A DNA stretch of 64,000 nt, taken from Streptomyces acidiscabies (GTDB lineage Bacteria; Actinomycetota; Actinomycetes; Streptomycetales; Streptomycetaceae). The translations under genes were made by a program, and so were the position numbers. The DNA lies in the NCBI RefSeq assembly GCF_020010905.1, contig NZ_JAGJBY010000002.1:868001-932000 (forward strand). Direction: 5' to 3'. Below are positions 46,548 through 55,519 of this stretch, piece after piece. Numbering within the stretch: the stretch's first letter is position 1; every line of letters begins with the position of its first letter. The notes under the pieces were generated by a model. It was given only the letters and a program-made list of their open reading frames with translations. It made no database searches and had not been told where the DNA came from.

Positions 46548-47428
46548 CGCCCCACCCCCAGCCGGGGATTGAGCACGGACTCGACCGCGCGCCCGCACAG
46601 CGTGAACGCCAGCGCGACGACGGCGATGGCGATGCCGGGCGGCACGAGGTACCACCAGTCGCCCGCACTCACCGCGCCGGCCTCCCGGGCCTCTTGGAGA
46701 AGTCCGCCCCAGGACACGACAGTTGGATCTCCCAGTCCGAGGAACGCGAGGGTCGCCTCCGCGAGGATCGAGGACGACACCATGAGCGTCGTCTGCGCGA
46801 GCACCAGCGGCATGACGTTGGGCAGGACGTGCCGGACCATGATGTGCCCGTGCCCCCCGCCGAGCGCGGTGGCGCGCTCGATGTACGGCCGTGACTCGAC
46901 CGCCAGCGTCTGCGCGCGCACGAGACGGGCCGTCGTCGGCCAGGAGGTCACCCCGATCGCGAGGATCACCGTCCCGAGGGACCGGGACAGGACGGTCGCG
47001 AGGGCGATCGCGAGGACCAGCGCCGGCATCACGAGGAACCAGTCGGTGACCCGCATCGCGACGGTCGCGTACGCGCCCTTGAAGTGCCCGGCGGTCACCC
47101 CGATCAGCGTGCCGATGGTCACCGAGAGGACCGCCGCGAGCAGCCCGACGAGCAGCGACACCCGCGAGCCCCAGAGCACGAGGCCGAGCAGATCGCGGCC
47201 GTAGCGGTCGGTGCCGAGCCAGAACTCGCCGCTCGGGCTCTCCAGGGGCTGCCCGGGGGCGTCGGTCACGCCGGTGACGTCCGCGCCGACGGTCAGGGGA
47301 GCGGTGAGGGCGACGAGCGCGAACGCGATCAGGGCGGCGAGCCCCAACAGGCCCGCGCGGTGCGTGCGGTAGGTGTTCCAGAAGCGTACGGCGCCGAGGC
47401 GTCGCCGCTGCCAGGCCATGGTCGTCAT
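46544..47428 (-). CDS. Peptide ABC transporter permease 2 (DppC type), operon 3
   Basis: A 294-residue permease (starts MTTMAWQRRRLGAVRFWNTY) with about six hydrophobic segments (LLGLAALIAFALVALTAPLT, VSLLVGLLAAVLSVTIGTLI and others). It has the DppC periplasmic motif FWLGTDRYGRDLLGLV and the coupling loop with ERATALGGGHGHIMVRHVLP. Its start overlaps the stop of the upstream permease by 4 bp. Confidence 0.92.
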   Translation of the reverse strand: MTTMAWQRRRLGAVRFWNTYRTHRAGLLGLAALIAFALVALTAPLTVGADVTGVTDAPGQPLESPSGEFWLGTDRYGRDLLGLVLWGSRVSLLVGLLAAVLSVTIGTLIGVTAGHFKGAYATVAMRVTDWFLVMPALVLAIALATVLSRSLGTVILAIGVTSWPTTARLVRAQTLAVESRPYIERATALGGGHGHIMVRHVLPNVMPLVLAQTTLMVSSSILAEATLAFLGLGDPTVVSWGGLLQEAREAGAVSAGDWWYLVPPGIAIAVVALAFTLCGRAVESVLNPRLGVGR

Positions 47429-48456
47429 CGGGCGGCCACCCTCGGGTCGAGCAGCGGATAGACGAGGTCGGCGACGGTGTTCATGACGATCACCGCCGAG
47501 GCGAAGAAGAGGAACAGGCCCTGGACCAGGGGGAGATCGGGGACGCTGAGCGCCTGGTAGAAGAGCCCGCCGAGGCCCGGCCAGGAGAACACCGTCTCGA
47601 CCAGGATCACCCCGGCGACGGTCCGGCCGAGGTTGACGAAGACGAGGGTCACCGTCGGCAGCAGCGCGTTCGGCACGGCATGGCGGCGCCGGACGACCGC
47701 GTCCCGAAGTCCCTTGGCCCGCGCGGTCGTCAGGTAGTCGCTGCCCATCTCGTCGAGCAGCGCGGACCGCGTCACGAGCAGCGTCTGCCCGTACTCGACG
47801 GCGACGAGCGTGACGACGGGCAGCACCAAGTGGTGGGCCACGTCCAGGACATACGCGAACCCCTCCTCACCGCCCGTCTCCATCCCGCCGGTCGGAAACA
47901 GGCCCGGGATCGGACCCGCCCCGACCGCGAAGACGATGATCAGCAGCAGCCCCAGCCAGAACGACGGCACCGAGTAAAGGACCAGCGCCAGACCGGTGTT
48001 GAAGCGGTCGCCGAGTCCGCCGTGCCGCCAGGCGGAGCGGGTGCCGAGGGCGATGCCGAGGACCGTGTAGAGGATGAACGCCGTCCCCGTGAGCAGCAGC
48101 GTGTTCGGCAGGGCCTCGCCGATCTTGTCGACGACCGGCGTCCGGAACTGGTACGACGTCCCGAGGTCACCGGTCAGCGCCTTGCCGCAGTAGTCCGTGA
48201 ACTGCCGCCACACCGGCAGGTCGAGCCCGAACTCCCTGCGGTACTGCGCGAGTTGCTCCGCCGACACCGGCCGGCCCCCGGTCATCGTCTTCACCGGGTC
48301 GCCCGGGATCAGCCGGAACAGGAAGAACCCGGTGACCAGTACGGCGAGCAGCGAGACGACCGCCCCGCCCACCTTGCCCGCGCCGTACCGGAGATACCCG
48401 CTCGACGCCCTTGGTCTGCGCGCCTCCCCGACGACGACGGCAACCGTGTCGCTCAC
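47425..48456 (-). CDS. Peptide ABC transporter permease 1 (DppB type), operon 3
   Basis: A 343-residue permease. The first helix is VGGAVVSLLAVLVTGFFLFR; a DppB-type periplasmic region follows with GLDLPVWRQFTDYCGKALTG. The coupling loop is YLTTARAKGLRDAVVRRRHA. The start is the GTG at 48456, which overlaps the stop of the binding protein gene (GTGA). A much longer upstream open frame has no support. Confidence 0.92.
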   Translation of the reverse strand: MSDTVAVVVGEARRPRASSGYLRYGAGKVGGAVVSLLAVLVTGFFLFRLIPGDPVKTMTGGRPVSAEQLAQYRREFGLDLPVWRQFTDYCGKALTGDLGTSYQFRTPVVDKIGEALPNTLLLTGTAFILYTVLGIALGTRSAWRHGGLGDRFNTGLALVLYSVPSFWLGLLLIIVFAVGAGPIPGLFPTGGMETGGEEGFAYVLDVAHHLVLPVVTLVAVEYGQTLLVTRSALLDEMGSDYLTTARAKGLRDAVVRRRHAVPNALLPTVTLVFVNLGRTVAGVILVETVFSWPGLGGLFYQALSVPDLPLVQGLFLFFASAVIVMNTVADLVYPLLDPRVAAR

Positions 48457-50243
48457 TCCCGGTCCTCCGCCCCCGCGCGCCGCCGCAGCCCGAGGAACAC
48501 CCCGGCCCCGGCCAGCAGCACGGCCCCGGCGACGATCCCGGCGATCGCCCCGCCGGACATCCCCGACGAGGACGTGCCGGACGACGCAGCCGGCACCGCC
48601 GACCACCAACTCCAGTACCCGTCCTGCCCGTAGATGTTCCCGGCGGCCTTCGGCATCGTCTCGATGGAGGCGATCTGGTCGGTGCGGTACGCCTCCACGG
48701 AGTTCTGGTACGCCATGACGTTCATGTACGCCAGGTCGTACAGCCGCGACTCCATCTGCCTCACCAGGTCGGCGCGCTTGGCCGGGTCGTACTCGGCCAA
48801 CTGCCGTGCGTACAGGGCGTCGTACTGCTTGTCGCAGATGAAGTTGTCGGTCGCGCCGGTGTCCTTGGGGGTCGCGGGCAGGGCCGCGCAGGTGTGGATG
48901 GAGAGGACGTAGTCCGGGTCCGGGTTGACCGACCAGCCGTCGAAGGCGAGGTCGTAGGTGCCGGCGAGCCAGGGGTCGGTGACGTTGTCCAGGCAGTCGA
49001 GACGGACGCCGATGCCGAGCTTGTCCCACCACTCCTTGAGGTACTGGCCGACTGCCTTGTCATTGGGGTCCGTCGCGTGGCAGAGGATGCGGTACGTGAT
49101 CGGCTTGCCGTCCTTGCCGAGGCGGCGGCCGTCCGCGTTCTTCTTGTAGCCCGCCTGGTCGAGGAGTTGGGCGGCGCGCTCCGGGGCGTAGAAGAGTTTC
49201 TGGGCGGGGGAGGGTTTCCAGTAGTACTCGATGAAGCGGGGCGGGATGTAGCCCTCTCCCTCCACGGCATGGCCCTGGAAGACCTTGTCGATCAGCGCCG
49301 TGCGGTCCACCGCGCGGAAGAGGGCCTGGCGGACGCGCTGGTCGAGGAGGGAGGGGTGGCCGTCGCCGAAGCGGGTGCCGTCCTTCGCGCGGGCGCCGGG
49401 GTTGACGGCGAGGGCGTAGAAGCGGCGGCCGGGCGCGTCGTTGACCTTGATGTTCTTCTGGGTGGAGAGCGACTTCGCCTGCGCCGGGGTGAGGTTGTTG
49501 ACGAAGGAGACCTCACCCTTCTGGAGCGCCGCGACCGCCGCGTCACCGTCCTTGTAGTACTTGAGGAGGAGCTCGTCGAACTTCGGGGCGCCCCGCCAGA
49601 AGTCCTTGTTCGCCTTGAGGCGGACGTAGCTGTCGGCCTTGTAGTCCGTGATGACGAACGGGCCGTCGCCGACGATCGGGAACGACTTGTCGTTGTTGAA
49701 CTTCGAGAAGTCGCCGACCTTCTCCCACACGTGCTTGGGGACGATCGGCATGTCCAGGGCGGTCATCGTCGCCTGCGGACTCTTCAGTCTGACGACCAGC
49801 TCGGTCGGCGTCGGGGCCGTCACCTGCGCAAAGTTCGTGACGTAACTCCCGTTCGCGGTGGCCGCCTTGGGGTCCGTCATCATCTTCGTGAACGTCCATG
49901 CCGCGTCCTCGGCGGTGACCCGCTCGCCGTCCGACCACTTGGCGTCCGAGCGGATCGTGTACGTCCACGTCAGCTTGTCGGGGGAGGAGGACCACTTGGT
50001 CGCCAGGCCCGGGATCGCGTGCGCGTCGGCGGGGTCGTAGTCCGTCAGGTACTGGTACGTGAGGCGCAGGAGGCTGGTGCTGACGAGGCGGGTGGCGAGG
50101 AAGGGGCTCAGGGAGTCGACGCTCTGGGCGACGGCGATGGTGAGTACTTTCGTATCGTCCTTCGCGTATGCCTCAGGTACTGCGGGCAGGAGCAGGGACG
50201 CGGTGAGGGTGGCGGCCGTCAGAAGGCGCCCGGGTCGGTTCAT
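48453..50243 (-). CDS. Peptide ABC transporter substrate-binding protein with C-terminal membrane anchor, operon 3
   Basis: A 596-residue family 5 solute-binding protein. The signal peptide (start MNRPGRLLTAATLTASLLLP) ends at EAYA and has no lipobox Cys. Instead a Ser/Gly linker and a C-terminal membrane segment (GAIAGIVAGAVLLAGAGVFL), followed by a positive LRRRAG tail, anchor it to the membrane. The binding domain shows VDSLSPFLATRLVSTSLLRL, VRQALFRAVDRTALIDKV and YDLAFDGWSVNPDPDYVLS. It is the first gene of operon 3 on the minus strand. Ligand unknown. Confidence 0.92.
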   Translation of the reverse strand: MNRPGRLLTAATLTASLLLPAVPEAYAKDDTKVLTIAVAQSVDSLSPFLATRLVSTSLLRLTYQYLTDYDPADAHAIPGLATKWSSSPDKLTWTYTIRSDAKWSDGERVTAEDAAWTFTKMMTDPKAATANGSYVTNFAQVTAPTPTELVVRLKSPQATMTALDMPIVPKHVWEKVGDFSKFNNDKSFPIVGDGPFVITDYKADSYVRLKANKDFWRGAPKFDELLLKYYKDGDAAVAALQKGEVSFVNNLTPAQAKSLSTQKNIKVNDAPGRRFYALAVNPGARAKDGTRFGDGHPSLLDQRVRQALFRAVDRTALIDKVFQGHAVEGEGYIPPRFIEYYWKPSPAQKLFYAPERAAQLLDQAGYKKNADGRRLGKDGKPITYRILCHATDPNDKAVGQYLKEWWDKLGIGVRLDCLDNVTDPWLAGTYDLAFDGWSVNPDPDYVLSIHTCAALPATPKDTGATDNFICDKQYDALYARQLAEYDPAKRADLVRQMESRLYDLAYMNVMAYQNSVEAYRTDQIASIETMPKAAGNIYGQDGYWSWWSAVPAASSGTSSSGMSGGAIAGIVAGAVLLAGAGVFLGLRRRAGAEDRE

Positions 50244-50420
50244 CGCACATGACCTCGCTTCACACGACTCGCACAGGGACCGGTTGTCGGACGGTGTACC
50301 AGGGCGCGGAAGCCGCCGTCAACGATGCGTGCACCCCGTGTGGCCTGCGGAAACGCGGCGTTGATCGGATTGTCGTACGGCAATGGTCGAGACCGGTGAA
50401 GCGTGGCTGGTGAAACGTTG

Positions 50421-50452
50421 ACGGCTCGCCGGTGACCTCACCGGCGAGCCGT
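50421..50452 (-). terminator. Intrinsic terminator-like hairpin
   Basis: Perfect 14-nt arms acggctcgccggtg and caccggcgagccgt are separated by 4 nt. It lies 24 bp beyond the stop of the minus-strand secreted protein and upstream of the operon 3 binding protein, so it should isolate the two transcripts. Confidence 0.85.
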
Positions 50453-50475
50453 CTCACTTCACTGTCCCGTCAGGA

Positions 50476-51015
50476 CTACTTCCACTCAAGGCCCCAGACG
50501 TTGCTGTCCTTCTTCACCGGCGCGGTGATCCACTTCGACCAGAGCTTCTTCTCGATGTACTTGCAGTGCGCGTCGTAGTGGTACGCGTACTTCGACGCGA
50601 GGAACTTCTTCGACTCGTGGAACATCGTCATGCGGACCTTGGTCTTGCCCGCCTTGTTCTTCGCCGGGATCGTGTACGACCAGCTGCTCGACTTGGTCCA
50701 GGTCTTGCCGACCGTGACGCTGAACGAGGCGCTTGCCTTGGCGAAGATGACACCGGCCTCGGTGCCGAGGGTCGCGGTGCCGCTCGCGTTGACGGCCGCC
50801 GTCGTCGTCTTGTTGTACGTGAGGGTGCCGCCGAGGTTGTCGTACATCCAGTCGCTGTGCAGGTTCGAGGACTGACGGACCGTCGACTTGTTGGTGATCG
50901 TGTACCGGGTGCCCGCGTCGGGCGGGCAGGCGGCGGAGGCGGTGCCCGCCGAGACGGCCACGACACCGCCGGCGAGGATGGCGGACGCGATGACGGAGCT
51001 GGCGATCTTCCGCAC
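50476..51015 (-). CDS. Small secreted protein, Ser/Thr-rich, similar type to the one at 37295
   Basis: A 179-residue exported protein with a signal peptide (MRKIASSVIASAILAGGVVA) ending at ASA-A. The mature part begins CPPDAGTRY and contains long alternating Ser/Thr stretches (ASASFSVTVGKTWTKSSSWS, TLTYNKTTTAAVNASGTATL). It ends with a Lys-rich KYIEKKLWSKWI and an aromatic tail. Overall design resembles the 37295 protein, and beta-pore-forming proteins in a general way; no domain is confirmed. GTG at 51015 with AAGGGA upstream; the open frame to 51192 lacks a site. Function unknown. Confidence 0.75.
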   Translation of the reverse strand: MRKIASSVIASAILAGGVVAVSAGTASAACPPDAGTRYTITNKSTVRQSSNLHSDWMYDNLGGTLTYNKTTTAAVNASGTATLGTEAGVIFAKASASFSVTVGKTWTKSSSWSYTIPAKNKAGKTKVRMTMFHESKKFLASKYAYHYDAHCKYIEKKLWSKWITAPVKKDSNVWGLEWK

Positions 51016-51439
51016 GGAATCGGTTCCCTTCGATGAGCGGTTCACCGGCGGCGGTGGTCCGGGTCGCAGGGCCCGGCGCCGTGGCGAGGTGAAGGTTGGC
51101 CGGAGGGCGGGCGGGGTGACAACCGGGTTGTGCGGGAGGGGAGTTGGGGGAGGGGTTGACAGGGCGTCGGGGGCGCTCGGCAAAACGCCCATAGTGTCGA
51201 CGGGGGTGGTGGAGTTGTTGGCTTTATCGCCGATTTACCCCTATGTCTGAGCCGAATAATGTGACCTGGTTCACATCTTGGAGGTGTATGCCTTCCTCGG
51301 TATAAACCCCCTCCGGAATGGTTCCCTCCGGTGAACCTCAAGATTTGCCCAAACGAGGAACCACCCCCCGCGTCGAGGGTGTCCCCTGGGCATCGGCGCT
51401 CACTGCTTCGGCGCCGTCACCACGGGGAGATGAAGAAAC
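51016..51439. other. Divergent promoter region between secreted protein and XRE regulator
   Basis: These 424 bp carry no gene. The part from 51220 to 51350 is clearly less GC-rich than its surroundings and holds a CRP-like palindrome at 51260-51275. Both flanking genes point away from it. Confidence 0.6.
51260..51275. promoter_or_regulatory. CRP-like palindrome
   Basis: TGTGACCTGGTTCACA matches the classical CRP half-sites TGTGA and TCACA with a 6-nt spacer. It lies 165 bp upstream of the XRE regulator and 245 bp upstream of the secreted protein. Streptomyces has a Crp homologue with similar specificity, so regulation by it is plausible. Confidence 0.5.
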
Positions 51440-51790
51440 ATGGTCGTCCAGACCGAAGAACCACGTATCCAGCACGCCACCCGCGCCGACTCCGGCTGGG
51501 ACTGCCTCGGCACCCCCCTCGGCGCCGCGGTCAAGGCCCGCCGCGTAGAACTGGGCCTCACCCAGGAGCGTCTCGCCGCCCAGGCCGGCATGAGCCAGGG
51601 CGCCCTCTCCCGCCTCGAACGAGGCAGGGCCGTCCCCACCCTCCCGCTCCTCGAACGCCTAGCCTCCGCCATGTCCGCCAACCTCCTCATCGCGCTCTCC
51701 CCGACGGGAACGGTCCAGGTGGCGTTCCGGACGCCGGGCACCCAGACGCGCCGCACCCTGCCGACGGGACGCCTGGCCGGAGTGCGCTGA
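51440..51790 (+). CDS. XRE-family helix-turn-helix regulator
   Basis: A 116-residue protein. The HTH occupies about residues 28-85: GAAVKARRVELGLTQERLAA, AGMSQGALSRLERGRAVPTL and LLERLASAMSANLLIAL. The short C-terminal tail (QVAFRTPGTQTRRTLP) has no known domain. No antitoxin partner (HigB/RelE-like) lies adjacent, so it is more likely a free regulator than part of a toxin-antitoxin pair. ATG at 51440. Confidence 0.9.
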   Translation: MVVQTEEPRIQHATRADSGWDCLGTPLGAAVKARRVELGLTQERLAAQAGMSQGALSRLERGRAVPTLPLLERLASAMSANLLIALSPTGTVQVAFRTPGTQTRRTLPTGRLAGVR

Positions 51791-51993
51791 CCGCCGCGCC
51801 GGCGCCGTACGGGGTGGAAGTTCCGTACGGTGCCGGCGCACCCGGCGTGCGACCTGTGGCGCACCCTCCGTCCCGCAAACGGACGCCCTAAATGTGCTGT
51901 ATGTCCAACCTCTGGCGATAGTGGCCGGTAACGGACAGTGCCCGCCGCCCCCGACAAGGCGCGGACAGACGCAGTGCACAGAGGGAGGCATCC

Positions 51994-53634
51994 ATGCGTG
52001 GAGCCACGCACGCCAAGTGGGTCGTAGGGGCGGCGGCGGTCGCCCTGGTGGCGACGGGATGTGGCGGGGACGACAACGGCGGCGGGGGCGGGAGCGGCGG
52101 CAGCGGCGGGGTGCTGACCGCGTCCTGGGGCGACCCGCAGAACCCGCTGGAACCCGCCAACACCAACGAGGTGCAGGGCGGGAAGGTCCTCGACATGACC
52201 TTCCGGGGGCTCAAGCGGTACGACCCCGAGACCGGCAAGGCCAACGACATGCTGGCCGACAAGATCGAGACGACGGACTCGCAGAACTTCACGGTCACCG
52301 TCAAGGACGGGTGGACGTTCAGCAACGGCGAGAAGGTGACCGCGAAGTCCTTCGTGGACGCCTGGAACTACGCGGCGAGCCTCAAGAACAACCAGAAGAA
52401 CGCGTACTTCTTCTCGTACATCGACGGCTTCGCCAAGGCGCACCCCGAGGACGGCAGCGCGCAGACCGCCGACACGCTCTCCGGACTGAAGGTCACCGGC
52501 CCGCTGACCTTCACCATCAAGCTGTCGCAGAAGTTCTCGACGTTCCCGGACACGCTCGGCTACAACGCGTTCGTCCCGCTGCCGCAGGCGTTCTTCACCG
52601 ACCACGCGGGCTGGCTGAAGAAGCCGGTCGGCAACGGGCCGTACCTGATCGACTCGTACACCAAGGGCTCCCAGATGGCCCTGAAGAAGTGGGACGCCTA
52701 CCCCGGCGCCGACAAGGCCCAGAACGGCGGCGTCACCCTCAAGGTCTACACCGACAACAACACGGCGTACACGGACCTGATGGCCGGCAACCTCGACCTC
52801 GTCGACGACGTGCCCGCGGCCCAGCTGAAGAACGTCAAGAGCGACCTCGGCGACCGCTACCTGAACACCCCCGCCGGGATCATCCAGACCCTCGCGTTCC
52901 CGTTCTACGACAAGAACTGGAACAAGGCGGGAGGCGAGAAACTCCGGCAGGGCCTGTCGATGGCGATCAACCGTGAACAGATCACGGACACGATCTTCCA
53001 GAAGACCCGTACGCCCGCCACCGACTGGACCTCCCCGGTGCTCGGCGAGACCGGCGGCTACAAGGCGGGCCTGTGCGGCGACGCCTGCAAGTACGACCCC
53101 ACCGAGGCGAAGAAGCTGATCCAGGAGGCCGGCGGGCTGCCCGGCGGCCAGGTCAAGATCAGCTACAACGCGGACACCGGCTCCCACAAGCAGTGGGTCG
53201 ACGCCGTCTGCAACTCCATCAACAACGCGCTCGGCAACGACAAGGCGTGCGTCGGCAACCCCATCGGCACCTTCGCCGACTTCCGCAGCCAGATCACCCA
53301 GCACAAGATGTCCGGTCCCTTCCGCGCCGGCTGGCAGATGGACTACCCGCTGATCCAGAACTTCCTCCAGCCGCTGTACTACACCAACGCCTCCTCCAAC
53401 GACGGCCTGTGGACCAACAAGGACTTCGACAAGCTCGTCGACCAGGCGAACGCGGAGACCGACACGGGCAAGGCCGTCGGCGACTTCCAGAAGGCGGAGG
53501 AGGTCCTGCGCGACAACATGGGCGCCATCCCCCTCTGGTACCAGAACGGCAGCGCCGGCTACTCGGACCGCCTCTCGAACGTCAAGCTCAACCCGTTCTC
53601 CGTACCGGTCTACAACGAGATCAAGGTCGGCTGA
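51994..53634 (+). CDS. Oligopeptide ABC transporter substrate-binding lipoprotein, operon 2
   Basis: A 546-residue family 5 protein. It begins MRGATHAKWVVGAAAVALVA, closely matching the operon 1 protein start, with a lipobox ending at Cys (VATGCGGD). Mature-domain landmarks are SWGDPQNPLEPANTNEVQGG, WTFSNGEKVTAKSFVDAWNY, YTDLMAGNLDLVDDVPAAQL and GPFRAGWQMDYPLIQNFLQP. Overall similarity and identical gene order show it is a paralogue of 38434. This or its paralogue may be the BldK binding protein. ATG at 51994, with GGGAGG upstream. Confidence 0.94.
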   Translation: MRGATHAKWVVGAAAVALVATGCGGDDNGGGGGSGGSGGVLTASWGDPQNPLEPANTNEVQGGKVLDMTFRGLKRYDPETGKANDMLADKIETTDSQNFTVTVKDGWTFSNGEKVTAKSFVDAWNYAASLKNNQKNAYFFSYIDGFAKAHPEDGSAQTADTLSGLKVTGPLTFTIKLSQKFSTFPDTLGYNAFVPLPQAFFTDHAGWLKKPVGNGPYLIDSYTKGSQMALKKWDAYPGADKAQNGGVTLKVYTDNNTAYTDLMAGNLDLVDDVPAAQLKNVKSDLGDRYLNTPAGIIQTLAFPFYDKNWNKAGGEKLRQGLSMAINREQITDTIFQKTRTPATDWTSPVLGETGGYKAGLCGDACKYDPTEAKKLIQEAGGLPGGQVKISYNADTGSHKQWVDAVCNSINNALGNDKACVGNPIGTFADFRSQITQHKMSGPFRAGWQMDYPLIQNFLQPLYYTNASSNDGLWTNKDFDKLVDQANAETDTGKAVGDFQKAEEVLRDNMGAIPLWYQNGSAGYSDRLSNVKLNPFSVPVYNEIKVG

Positions 53635-53640
53635 CCCGTC

Positions 53641-54564
53641 ATGGGACGCTACGTCGTCCGGCGCCTGCTCCAGATGGTGCCCGTCTTCGTCGGCGCCACG
53701 CTGCTGATCTTCCTCATGGTCAACGTGATGGGCGACCCCATCGCCGGCCTGTGCGGCGACCGGCAGTGCGACCCCGCGACCGCGGCCCAGCTCAAGAAGG
53801 AGTTCGGCCTCGACAAGCCGGTCTGGCAGCAGTACCTGACCTACATGGGGAACGTCTTCACCGGAGACTTCGGTACGGCGTTCAACGGCCAGAAGGTCAC
53901 CGAGCTGATGTCGACGGCGTTCCCCGTCACGATCCGCCTGACGATCGTCGCCATCCTCATCGAGATCGTCGCGGGCATCGCGCTCGGCGTCGTCACGGGG
54001 CTGCGGCGCGGCAAGCCGATCGACACGGCCGTACTCCTCGTCACCCTCGTCGTCATCTCCGTCCCCACCTTCGTCACCGGTCTGCTGCTCCAACTGCTGC
54101 TCGGCGTCGAGTGGGGGTGGATCAAACCGTCCGTCTCCACGGACGCGCAGTTCGGCGAACTCTTCGTCCCCGGGCTGGTGTTGGCGTCCGTCTCACTGGC
54201 GTACGTCACCCGGCTCACCCGGACCTCCATCGCCGAGAACCGGCGCGCCGACTACGTCCGTACGGCCATCGCCAAGGGGCTGCCACGGCGGCGGGTCGTC
54301 GTCCGGCACCTGCTGCGCAACTCCCTCATCCCCGTCGTCACGTTCATCGGCACGGACGTCGGGGCGCTCATGGGAGGGGCGATCGTCACCGAGCGGATCT
54401 TCAACATCCATGGCGTCGGATACCAGCTCTACCAGGGGATCCTTCGCCAGAACACGCAGACGGTCGTCGGTTTCGTGACCGTGCTGGTGCTCGTCTTCCT
54501 GGTGGCGAACCTGCTCGTCGACCTCCTGTACGCCGTACTCGACCCGAGGATCCGCTATGCCTGA
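53641..54564 (+). CDS. Oligopeptide ABC transporter permease 1 (DppB type), operon 2
   Basis: A 307-residue permease starting MGRYVVRRLLQMVPVFVGAT, paralogous to the gene at 40200. It has the same coupling loop form (YVRTAIAKGLPRRRVVVRHL, then LRNSLIPVV) and C-terminal NLLVDLLYAVLDPRIRYA. It follows the binding protein by 6 bp and overlaps the next permease by 8 bp, so unlike operon 1 there is no hairpin gap before it. Confidence 0.94.
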   Translation: MGRYVVRRLLQMVPVFVGATLLIFLMVNVMGDPIAGLCGDRQCDPATAAQLKKEFGLDKPVWQQYLTYMGNVFTGDFGTAFNGQKVTELMSTAFPVTIRLTIVAILIEIVAGIALGVVTGLRRGKPIDTAVLLVTLVVISVPTFVTGLLLQLLLGVEWGWIKPSVSTDAQFGELFVPGLVLASVSLAYVTRLTRTSIAENRRADYVRTAIAKGLPRRRVVVRHLLRNSLIPVVTFIGTDVGALMGGAIVTERIFNIHGVGYQLYQGILRQNTQTVVGFVTVLVLVFLVANLLVDLLYAVLDPRIRYA

Positions 54565-55519
54565 ACCCCAGGAACCCGAGGGGGTGATCGCCGGGACCGG
54601 GATGGGCGCGGCGATGGACCTCGCGGTGAGCGAGGGCGCCAGCCTGGAGGGCGGCCCTCAGGGGCCTGCCGAGAAACCCCGTTCCCTGTGGTCCGACGCG
54701 TGGCGCGACCTGCGCCGCAACCCCGTCTTCATCCTCTCCGCGCTCGTCATCCTCTTCCTGGTCTTCGTCTCCCTGTGGCCGTCGGCCATCGCGTCGGGGT
54801 CCCCGCTCAAGTGCGACCTCGGCAAGGCCCAGCAGGGCTCCTCCGGCGGCCATCCCTTCGGGTACGACGGGCAGGGGTGCGACGTCTACACGCGTACGGT
54901 GTACGGCGCGCGCACGTCCGTCGCCGTCGGCGTCCTCGCCACTCTCGGCGTCGCCGTCTTCGGCAGCGTCCTCGGCGGTCTCGCCGGGTTCTTCGGCGGC
55001 ATCTGGGACTCCGTCCTGTCCCGGATCACCGACATCTTCTTCGCGATTCCGGTGGTCCTCGGCGGGCTGGTCCTGCTGTCCGTCGTCACGAGCAACACGA
55101 TCTGGCCGGTCATCGGCTTCATGGTGCTGCTCGGCTGGCCGCAGATCTCCCGCATCGCCCGGGGTTCGGTGATCACGGCGAAGCAGAACGACTACGTCCA
55201 GGCGGCGCGGGCCCTCGGCGCCTCCAACTCCCGCATGCTGCTGCGCCACATCGCCCCCAACGCGGTCGCCCCGGTGATCGTGGTGGCGACGATCGCGCTG
55301 GGCACGTACATCGCGCTGGAGGCGACGCTCTCGTACCTCGGCGTCGGCCTGAAACCCCCGAGCGTGTCGTGGGGCATCGACATCTCGGCCGCTTCCCCCT
55401 ACGTCCGCAACGCCCCCCACGCCCTCTTGTGGCCCTCCGGCGCCCTCGCGATCACGGTCCTGGCGTTCATCATGCTGGGCGACGCGGTGCGGGACGCCCT
55501 TGATCCGAAGCTGAGGTGA
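54557..55519 (+). CDS. Oligopeptide ABC transporter permease 2 (DppC type), operon 2
   Basis: A 320-residue permease, paralogue of 41119. After a charged N-tail come the membrane segments (VFILSALVILFLVFVSLWPS and others), a DppC periplasmic motif (GHPFGYDGQGCDVYTRTVYG) and the coupling loop YVQAARALGASNSRMLLRHI. The stop codon lies inside a 16-bp sequence (55504-55519) that is repeated at 56142-56157, just before the next gene. The 638-bp insertion following it separates this gene from the ATPases of its own operon. Confidence 0.94.
   Translation: MPEPQEPEGVIAGTGMGAAMDLAVSEGASLEGGPQGPAEKPRSLWSDAWRDLRRNPVFILSALVILFLVFVSLWPSAIASGSPLKCDLGKAQQGSSGGHPFGYDGQGCDVYTRTVYGARTSVAVGVLATLGVAVFGSVLGGLAGFFGGIWDSVLSRITDIFFAIPVVLGGLVLLSVVTSNTIWPVIGFMVLLGWPQISRIARGSVITAKQNDYVQAARALGASNSRMLLRHIAPNAVAPVIVVATIALGTYIALEATLSYLGVGLKPPSVSWGIDISAASPYVRNAPHALLWPSGALAITVLAFIMLGDAVRDALDPKLR
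55504..55519 (+). repeat. Left direct repeat of the operon 2 insertion
   Basis: tccgaagctgaggtga, identical to 56142-56157. It covers the end and stop codon of the DppC permease. Confidence 0.88.

Noticed and set aside
51440-51790. Toxin-antitoxin module with the XRE gene
   Set aside because: No small toxin gene lies directly next to it; the following gene is a peptide-binding lipoprotein 200 bp away.
51400-54093. Minus-strand open frame of 897 codons
   Set aside because: Opposite the operon 2 binding protein and permease; Asp/Val/Arg-rich composition typical of antisense Streptomyces frames.
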